Positions 56,558 to 64,000 of a stretch of 64,000 nucleotides of DNA are shown one piece after another. Source of the DNA: Acholoe squamosa (lineage: Eukaryota > Annelida > Polychaeta > Phyllodocida > Polynoidae); the NCBI GenBank assembly GCA_949317995.1, contig OX439039.1:19583282-19647281 (forward strand), written 5' to 3'. The position numbers and the translations under genes are program-made. The notes beneath the pieces are model-generated. The model ran no database searches and was not told where the DNA came from. It saw only the letters and a program-made list of their open reading frames with translations. Positions within the stretch are counted from its first letter, which is position 1; every line of letters starts with the position of its first letter.

Positions 56558-57101
56558 TAACTTTGCAGTTCCAAATAGTTTTCCAAACAGTTTTCATGAA
56601 TGATTCTACGGTGTTTTTAAGCATATAAACTGACCGAACAAGCTCAGCACAAGAGTTAAATGTATACCAGAATAAGAATAAAAAGCAATTTCTAGACAAA
56701 CCCTATAACATTGTCCTACAGGAACTGATGGAAAGCAGCATCAATATTTGACAGCAATGTACAGAGATGTCTGACAGTACACCCGGCCACCATAGAAATC
56801 AGCAAAAGACGTAGGCATGTAACATAACACTCATCAGTTCCAGAGAAGTAGTGAAAACCCATTGGAGAGCCTATATTATTATAAACAAAAGTAGTCATCT
56901 TTTGATATCCCGGATAATCACAAAGTGATGAAAACTCGTACAAACTCGGTACAAATTCAATACAAATCGCATTTACCAAAATCTAGACAAACAGAACTAT
57001 CCGTAAATTGATCTTGAAGCCTGGGAGTCATTTCTTAATAACATACTATTCAGTCCAGAGTGACATATATCTACTATAGGGTACTGTACTAGAGGTCCCA
57101 C
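56558..57101. other. Spacer without a recognised gene
   Basis: A minus-strand open frame of 87 codons (56979-56716) has several Cys and aromatic residues but no recognised motif. I cannot support it as a gene. Confidence 0.3.
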
Positions 57102-57391
57102 CTTTAGTACACTGACGGAAAAAAGAGCATCGGCCTGAGTTTCACCTAGTCTCTGGCCCTGCCTGAGTATCATGAGAGCCTCTGCTAGAGGCTCTCCCCT
57201 GACATGCCATACTCATGCTGAGCCTGATTCAATGCCACACATTGGGAAAAAGGATCAGCATGAGTATGGCACAAGGCTCAGGCATGGTGCCATACTCAGT
57301 CTGAATCTAACTGAATACTCCAGCAAAGCAGGGGTCTAGCCCCTACACTGATATCTGAGATTATATCATATCCTAGCACCAATCACACCAT

Positions 57392-57462
57392 GTACCTCAT
57401 TAGCTCAGTTGATATGGCACTGAACTCTGCATCTGAAGGTGGTAAGTTCAAGTCCCTTTTTT
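57392..57462 (+). repeat. tRNA-like sequence (SINE head or tRNA relic) 1
   Basis: A-box-like tagctcagttgatatgg and B-box-like aagttcaagtccc are spaced as in a tRNA, with a 7-base loop ctgcatc between. It is followed by a T run (Pol III terminator). Stems are imperfect, so a SINE head or tRNA pseudogene is more likely than a working tRNA. Confidence 0.45.
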
Positions 57463-57852
57463 TAAGAATTTTTGTAAAGTCAATCTCGGAAAGTCAATCT
57501 TATTGCTACAATGTGAGCATGAATGCATTCTTAATGGGTTTGTGAGAAAATTGTTCCCTATTAAGCCCCCCCCTCACCTGTTCTTGCCCATATTCAATAT
57601 CCTTTCTATTATCCTCTAGTCCTTGTAACTATGATATCTAAGAATATAATCTTATCTATATAGGAATATAATAGGAAATAATCACTAAAACATTTAGAGT
57701 ATGATCATATCTTTGCAGTAAATGTAAAAGTGACATATGGTCCCAGACATATTTCTAATGTTTTGGGGCTTGGAAAAAAGTAGAATACCAGCTCTCAACA
57801 CACAGAGGGTGCAGATCATATGAGATTTCAAGTGGAAATCTTTCAGCACAGT

Positions 57853-57925
57853 CAAGATGGTGTAGTGGTAACATGTTTACCTTCATATGAGAAGGTCCTG
57901 AGTTCTATTCCAGCTCAGGGATGCT
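57853..57925 (+). repeat. tRNA-like sequence 2
   Basis: A-box tggtgtagtggtaaca, an anticodon-like hairpin (accttc/gaaggt) and B-box gagttctattcc are in tRNA order. Arms are imperfect; a relic or SINE head is likely. Confidence 0.4.
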
Positions 57926-58134
57926 CTTCAAAAGCTGCAAGTTTTCAACCCGAAATTTTTTGTTATGCAAACAATTTATTTTCTTGCTATTTTCTGACTT
58001 GGCAGATGTTGAAGATTCTGTCAGTTTTCAAGCAAGCATCTATTTCAATTAGTTACAAAGTTAGGTCTTAGAAAGATACACTGCAATAGATGAGGTGTTT
58101 CCTATTGAACTGAAAAAATGAAAAATGTTTTTCA

Positions 58135-58210
58135 GCACCACTGAGACTTGAACCTGAGACCCCTCACTTGCAAAGCGAGAATCCTACTGCTGTGCCACCT
58201 CTACAACTGG
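58135..58210 (-). repeat. tRNA-like sequence 3 (minus strand)
   Basis: On the minus strand: A-box-like ggcacagcagtagga, an anticodon arm around ctcgctttgcaagtgag and B-box caggttcaagtctcag. This is the best-formed of the three in this cluster, but the acceptor stem is poor. Confidence 0.45.
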
Positions 58211-58349
58211 TTAGCCAGGTTGCAATAGGCATATAAGTAGGACTGTGCCATACTTACTGAGGACATTGTGGACATTTGTCCTTACTAAGGGCATTTTTCC
58301 TTACTATGGTCACTCCAGTCTGTGTTTCCTGGCTTAACCCATTGAGGGC

Positions 58350-58438
58350 TAGCATCGACTATAGTCGACACCATGGTAGGCCTGGCGTTGACTATAGTCG
58401 ACACCATGGTAGGCCTAACATCGACTATAGTCGATGCC
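58350..58438. repeat. Tandem repeat of the palindrome GTCGACTATAGTCGAC
   Basis: Three copies of about 38 bp, each with a 12-16 base perfect palindrome around cgactatagtcg and the link accatggtaggcct. No coding. Confidence 0.75.
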
Positions 58439-58699
58439 CATTATATAGGTTTTGTATAGGAATTGAAAATAGGCTCGTCCTCTAGAAACTATACTTTTTT
58501 TAGAGGCCATCTCCATGGCCAGGGCAACCATTTTTGCCCCTTAAAGGGTTAATACACCCTACAGCTTAGTAGTTCAATAAGGGCTACAAATGCAGGGCTA
58601 CATAACCATTACAATTTAGACTGTCTGTAAGCCCTACAATGCAGTGCTGATTAGTAACTGTGAGCCAGCAAGCAGAAAGGACAGTTACTGCGGGATTTA

Positions 58700-59240
58700 G
58701 TACCAGATTTAGCCACCAGGGGGCACCACTATGGACTAGAATAGGAAAAATATGACTAAAACTGTTATAGGCTACTTTTTTATGGAGAATTGAATGGTTT
58801 TTGATAAAACGTTCTATTTTGGGTGGAAAGGTTCAAAATTTGGCATGTAAAAAGAATGTTTTTGGGCCAAAATAGGCATTTTTGTTGATTTCTGTTGCCA
58901 TGGAAACATGATTTTCATTCTAAATAGGAAAATCAATGATCCCATTTGAAGGAACATCCCACAAGGTTTACTATGGTGAAAACAGAATGAAAATACCATT
59001 TCTAGATCAAAAGTTATGGGCAAAAGAATAAAAAATTATAAGAATTTAGCTAATTAGCATAAATTATGCTAATTAGCTATATATCTCATGACCAATTAGA
59101 CATAGAGCTTATTAACATATTTAAAATGGTCACACCTACCCATATCTAGCAAGCCATTCCACCAAAACTAACAGGAGTATCTTCTCATACAATATATCAC
59201 TGTAAAGCTAGTGATTTGAATTTTAAAGTTGACTTTTAGC
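58700..59240. repeat. Dispersed repeat similar to 16.9-17.1 kb
   Basis: Starts with ccaccagggggcacc and continues with ttctattttgggtggaaagg, matching the order at 16920-17060. It is probably a shared non-coding repeat family. Confidence 0.4.
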
Positions 59241-59727
59241 ACGGAGCACCCTTTCTCCTTGCCTCTACACTTACTCATTAAGTGGGGTTATGCCCACTGG
59301 GTGGTGTTGCTGGACTCACTCTGAAGGTAGAATCCAGCAAAGTATGATCCTATGTATTGGGATACTCTGGCAGTGCATTAAACCATTGGTAAGAAAGACT
59401 CCTGCAATGTTTCAGCCTGTTCAGGTAGGATCCAGCATAGCCTGACCCTCTTCATAGAGATACTTAGGCAATGTCCAATTCTCTTTTATTATGTTACTCC
59501 AGTTGACCCTGAGCCTGTCTCTTAAGAGACTCCTGCACTGTGAGAGTAGGGCAGTAGAGAGGGTACAGCTAGGCCATAAATAATCTAGAGTAGAGTGTCA
59601 GGTATTGCTGGAGTATGCCTACACCCTAGGCTCACCCTGAGTATCAAAATATACTCATTTTCGCGACATTTGCCTGAGGCTAACATCAGACTCACGGTGA
59701 GTATCAATATTTTCTCTGTGTAGGCAT

Positions 59728-61613
59728 GACCATTTCACATTGAGGAATAGTACAGACCAATTTTTATACCTCTAGTAAGAGACACTACTATTTACTGGTA
59801 GTCTTTTACCTGTAGTAGGCGACTAAGTAGATTGTACAGAAGTAAATAGCACAGGTTATCCAGCCTTAGTAGAAGAAGAATCTGGAAGGGACCTGCCCTC
59901 TATGACATTATGAAAGAGTGCAGCAAGGCCTTCCTTGGGTATGAGCTGCACTTTATATGCAAGTATTACCTTTATGTGGCAGAGGCCAATTTCTTTATTC
60001 CATTGAACATTGCATTGAGGGGAGGGGGGTGGTGGTTATAGGCCATTGGGGTAAGTTAGAGTTGGCTCCTTGCAATGTTACAGGGTGGTTAGCTGCGGGC
60101 AAACTTTGCAACCGGATGGTCAGTTAGCCACAGCATTAGTTGGAACAACTCATAGCATTCCCTTAATATCATTATAAACTCATACCATACACACAAAGAT
60201 AGTTCAATGTAGTGCGTTGGTGTACACGTTTGTCCACAAAGGCCTATGTACAGAGAGAAAATCAGTGAATTTTACCTAATCCTAAAATTTTAATGAGTAA
60301 ATATAGAATTATGTCATGTTTGTAATGGTTAAAAACAGACACCCCATAGGTTTAACCTAGGAGCTCCGTATCTGACACCCCCATGAGATAACACTGCCTG
60401 GTATCTCACGACCAGTAGCAGCACTCAATGGTCTTAAAACATGTCAATCCTCAGCATTTTAAGTCCTTTTTAATGATACATTTATAGATGAGATAACATG
60501 AAACAAATAAAAAGGTTCACTCATAATAGGCCTGAATTATGGTTATCTTACGAGGTGAAGGTGAGTGAGATAACCCCCAGTCAGACCCACTACTCGTGAA
60601 CATTTGTCTATATACTAGATGACACAAAAGGCTCAATGACTTATGCAGCAAATCTATTGTGTGATAATCTATTGAATACTTGGTTATAATCAAGGAACTC
60701 TACTATCACACAAGGTTACCTACAACTGCATTCTACATGTATTTACACTATTTGTAGTTATTTTTCATGGTGGAAAAACCTTCTGAAAATGGATGCAAAA
60801 CATTGAATTTTATGTTATTAAGTACAACCCGTACAAACAATGTTAATGAAATACATAGGCATGCACTTGGGGTGATAAAGGACCAATTACAGGAGATTGA
60901 GATGACCTCTGGAGGGCATTTCAAAACCGTAGCTATAGATATCATTTTGAAATGCCCTGCTGAGGGTGTCTCAGCTAAGTGCTGTCATAGGGCACTTACT
61001 AGAGGTTAGATGGAAAAGTATATAGTACAATGTTGTACTATTTGCCCCAACTATTCCCTGATGAAATGGGCAGGTTTTATCTCTACTAGAGACTTCAGCT
61101 GTTACCTTTGTAATAGAGGTGGGGTCTTACTATTCAACCACATTCTTCTACTAGAAATGCCAATTACCTCTAGTAGTGACTTTAACCTATACTTGGCTAT
61201 TAAGAAACGCCACCCTGGTGTCTGTGATCTTACTCGCCCAGGAAATGAATCGGGACTGAAACTTAGGACTTTAAAATAACTTTGGCTCAAAGTTACCGAA
61301 TCTACTAAAGATGTATATGATATTTATATTTACGGTTCTTGAATACTTATTATCCTCACCTGCATTCAGTATACCAACACGGCACATAATAAGCACCAGC
61401 TTAGTTATCCACTGCTTCATATTCTTCTCCATTGTACAAGTCACTATTTGTGTACGGCCTTTGCCATGACAGAAGACTTAGGGCATTGTTAATCAATTCT
61501 CCATCATCAGTCTATTTCTCCATATACTATTGCTAACCTTTGGCACAGAAACAATTGTGTGAACTATTTATAAGATCCATTAACTCAGCGATAGGATTCT
61601 GCTATTAAGCTAA
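59728..61613. other. Repeat-rich stretch, no supported gene
   Basis: Contains a diverged relative (about 60340-60620) of the hairpin element at 49470-49835 and several tagtagag.gac-type short repeats (59780-59870 and 61080-61170). Open frames at 60767-61290 lack recognisable motifs. Confidence 0.4.
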
Positions 61614-61730
61614 TAGATGATGCATATCGGGGCCCTAGGGCTGTATATGCTGTATATACCCTCGCCGCTCCGCGGCTCAGGTATATACAGCATATACAGC
61701 CCTAGGGCCCCGATATGCATCACCTAATAG
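61614..61730. repeat. Long near-perfect hairpin with a G/C-rich loop
   Basis: Arms of about 43 bases (gatgcatatcggggccctag and onward, ending gtatatacc) are complementary to ggtatatac through ccccgatatgcatc. They enclose a loop of about 20 bases, ctcgccgctccgcggctcag. It is a fold-back element or a cruciform-forming site. Part of it is copied in the tandem duplication that follows. Confidence 0.8.
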
Positions 61731-62909
61731 GTTTATACCACCATTTCCTCCATTTTGTATCAATTTCTTACCTGAAATCCAAAGAATATAGCCAGGCGAA
61801 GACATATTGTAAGTGCAAGCGACACGGCCCGTGTCCGCTCTGCGCGAAGCCATGATTGTTTTTGTTCCTTGCCGGGAGGGGTACCGCCGTGTTCACACTC
61901 ACTTTTCGTATGGAATCCAACCATGACACGTCTTCAAATTAATACATACATATCCTTAGACATTCTAGATGAGTACTCCATGCTTGATATGTCCGATATA
62001 TTCGAAATAAATAAGAATCCATTGATTTTTCCATCGTAAGCGAGTCACGGTCTGCCATTCCCACCCGCCTCCTTGTTCGGCGAAAGTGTGTCAGTGGCCC
62101 GGATGTGGATATAGGTCATCCGCCCGTTGTGCAAGGAAGACGCCGAAAATTTCGGTCCGGTTTGGAAAATCAATGGATTCTTATTTATTTTGAATATATT
62201 GGACATAATACGTATGGAGGGATCATCTAGAATGTCTAAGGATATGTATGTTTTAATTTGAAAACTTGTCATGGTTGTATATGCTGTATATACCCTCGCC
62301 GCTCCGCGGCTCAGGTATATACAGCATATACAGCCCTAGGGCCCCGATATGCATCACCTAATAGGTTTATACCACCATTTCCTCCATTTTGTATCAATTT
62401 CTTACCTGAAATCCAAAGAATATAGCCAGGCGAAGACATATTGTAAGTGCAAGCGACACGGCCCGTGTCCGCTCTGCGCGAAGCCATGATTGTTTTTGTT
62501 CCTTGCCGGGAGGGGTACCGCCGTGTTCACACTCACTTTTCGTATGGAATCCAACCATGACACGTCTTCAAATTAATACATACATATCCTTAGACATTCT
62601 AGATGAGTACTCCATGCTTGATATGTCCGATATATTCGAAATAAATAAGAATCCATTGATTTTTCCATCGTAAGCGAGTCACGGTCTGCCATTCCCACCC
62701 GCCTCCTTGTTCGGCGAAAGTGTGTCAGTGGCCCGGATGTGGATATAGGTCATCCGCCCGTTGTGCAAGGAAGACGCCGAAAATTTCGGTCCGGTTTGGA
62801 AAATCAATGGATTCTTATTTATTTTGAATATATTGGACATAATACGTATGGAGGGATCATCTAGAATGTCTAAGGATATGTATGTTTTAATTTGAAAACT
62901 TGTCATGGT
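61642..62909. repeat. 634-bp tandem duplication, apparently identical copies
   Basis: 61642-62275 and 62276-62909 match base for base wherever I compared them, with a constant offset of 634. Each copy contains the hairpin loop region, about 250 bases of unique sequence and an inverted-repeat element with arms from GAATCCAACCATGACA (61913-62277; 62547-62916). Only the second copy keeps the full right end of that element (ggttggattc). Such identity means a very recent duplication or an assembly artefact. Confidence 0.8.
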
Positions 62910-62995
62910 TGGATTCGATACAAAATGCGGGTGCACATACGGACCTATCACCATCAGGTTAGTAGTCTTCAACCTTTGCTTTTGGTTTCCTCACC

Positions 62996-63075
62996 GTTCA
63001 GTGTGGCGCTATGGCTAAGGCCTTCGCCTACCACCACTGCGGCTGGGGTTCAATCCTCACACGAGTTGGGACGAT
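62996..63075 (+). repeat. tRNA-like sequence 4
   Basis: A-box-like tatggctaagg preceded by gtgtggcgc, and B-box-like ggggttcaatcct, with tRNA spacing. It is followed by ordinary sequence with no terminator T-run until attttt. Likely a SINE head or tRNA relic. Confidence 0.4.
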
Positions 63076-64000
63076 TTTTCACATTGAAACAATGGCGAGG
63101 CTAAATTTCTATGTCCGCCAGCGTCTCCAAAAATATTCTAAGTCCAACGTGACCTCGAAAAAGTATATACCAAAAATTTCAAAAATGCACAAGGGTGGTA
63201 TATGCAGAATAATGCACGGCTAAACTGCATATAAACCCACCGGAAGTGCCGAAATCGTGGTATAAGATTCAATAACCTTCCTGATACAGTAACACGGCTG
63301 TTGCAATGTGTGCAGTTCGATGTCGTGTAAATATATCATGACGGTTTTCTTCTCACTGCCAGATTTCGATCTTATAAGTGGTCATTTATGCTGTTCTTGA
63401 ATAAATATTTGATGTCTATTAAGTAGTCACGCCACTTTATGTGTACGGCTAATGGAAATTGGTACATGTATTTGTATATATACTCTTGATTGAAAGCATA
63501 CCTCACTATACCTATTGTCCACTGGGCCTCTTCGACGGACTTTTGTGTAGGAAATGTATGGCCAAAATTGGCACTACAATGATTCTCTAAGCCTATGCCA
63601 TATAATGCTATGAGAAAGCACTGTGCCACCAACAATTTGATCTTGCCTATTGTGAACTGCCATGACCGAGACATCTTACACACCTACCATTTAAACCTTA
63701 CCAATTAAATGAATGGCATTTAAATGGCCATCCTTCGCAGAACAAATCCCGGAAGGTAAATTATGTTCATTCATGGGCAGATGTGTCATCTGTAGGCAAC
63801 TTGAAGCAATAGCAGCTGAAATATTCGATTCAGAGTATCGTAACTGTAGATCTATTAGTCATTTCACAATACCTGTGAGTGGCCTGATCCCGGTACGATT
63901 TGGAGTAGTCATGGAGTTTGTATGGGGGTTCCATTACGATTGGGTGAGGGTCCACTCTTCGAATTTGAGAAATGCCCCAGGAAAACTATTAAAAACACCC
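63076..64000. other. Right edge, no supported gene
   Basis: A minus-strand open frame of 103 codons at 63683-63372 contains aromatic- and Cys-bearing segments but no motif I recognise. The last 300 bases show nothing definite. Confidence 0.3.

Larger units (their letters stand above)
57102..59727. mobile_element. Possible 2.6 kb non-autonomous element with GAGTATCA repeats
   Basis: The left end CACTGACGGAAAAAAGAG and right end (inverted) CACAGAGAAAATATTGATAC resemble each other imperfectly, with TA beside each. Next to both ends are repeated cctgagtatca/actcaccgtgagt motifs (57130-57310 and 59630-59715). The interior holds tRNA-like sequences and other repeats. Boundaries are tentative. Confidence 0.35.

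Noticed and set aside
57392-57462. Functional tRNA gene
   Set aside because: A- and B-boxes are present but the acceptor and anticodon stems are imperfect, so it is listed only as tRNA-like.
61913-62972. Two minus-strand open frames with the same protein (SLDILDDPSIRIMSNIFKIN)
   Set aside because: They are copies within the 634-bp duplication and read through the arm of an inverted-repeat element; no motif supports a gene.

Overview
The window looks like nuclear DNA of a marine invertebrate. Its host genes have short spliced introns, and it is crowded with Polinton, Harbinger, LINE, SINE-like and MITE sequence. A lancelet (Branchiostoma) is my best guess, from the mix of element families and compact genes, but no single diagnostic sequence proves it.

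Region by region. (1) 1-6720: an AT-rich, intron-less, one-strand gene cluster typical of a large double-stranded DNA virus. It holds a membrane protein, two coiled-coil proteins, a DUF5662-type protein, a tiny two-helix membrane protein, a death-fold protein split by a 1.5 kb DNA transposon, and two adjacent dUTPase-family genes. It ends in 37-bp tandem repeats. It is treated here as a viral fossil of unresolved family. (2) 8403-15963: a short, broken Polinton flanked by its terminal inverted repeats. It keeps the morphogenesis block (packaging ATPase, minor capsid proteins, major capsid protein, adenain-like protease), but there is no room for polymerase or integrase. (3) 17502-20807 (minus): an arylacetamide-deacetylase-like lipase in five exons. 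(4) 21640-27491 (plus): a five-exon S1 serine-protease homologue in which the catalytic His and Ser are both replaced. Its last intron is a 4 kb nest of MITEs. (5) 27914-28639 and 49193-52598: two copies of an element with satellite-filled arms; the second has a clear 10-bp target duplication. (6) 28965-38603: a complete-looking 9.6 kb PIF/Harbinger transposon with a CTG target duplication, a five-exon transposase whose reading frame is open throughout, and a convergent eleven-exon Myb/SANT accessory gene of about 1,200 codons with three small lesions. (7) 39.9-42.75 kb (minus): a degraded CR1/L2/Jockey-type LINE carrying a solo-LTR-like insertion. (8) 44510-48161 (minus): a six-exon hydroxylysine kinase (HYKK) gene. 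(9) 52.6-64 kb: mostly repeats, with a C-type-lectin exon fragment, tRNA-like sequences, a 634-bp tandem duplication and fold-back elements.

The three host genes (deacetylase-like lipase, protease homologue, HYKK) look independent of one another. The rest is a layered record of insertions: the satellite element and the Harbinger both sit in copies of one MITE family, a MITE sits in a viral gene, and an LTR sits in a LINE. Coding exons were joined by splice consensus and phase arithmetic for host genes and the Harbinger only. No database search was possible.
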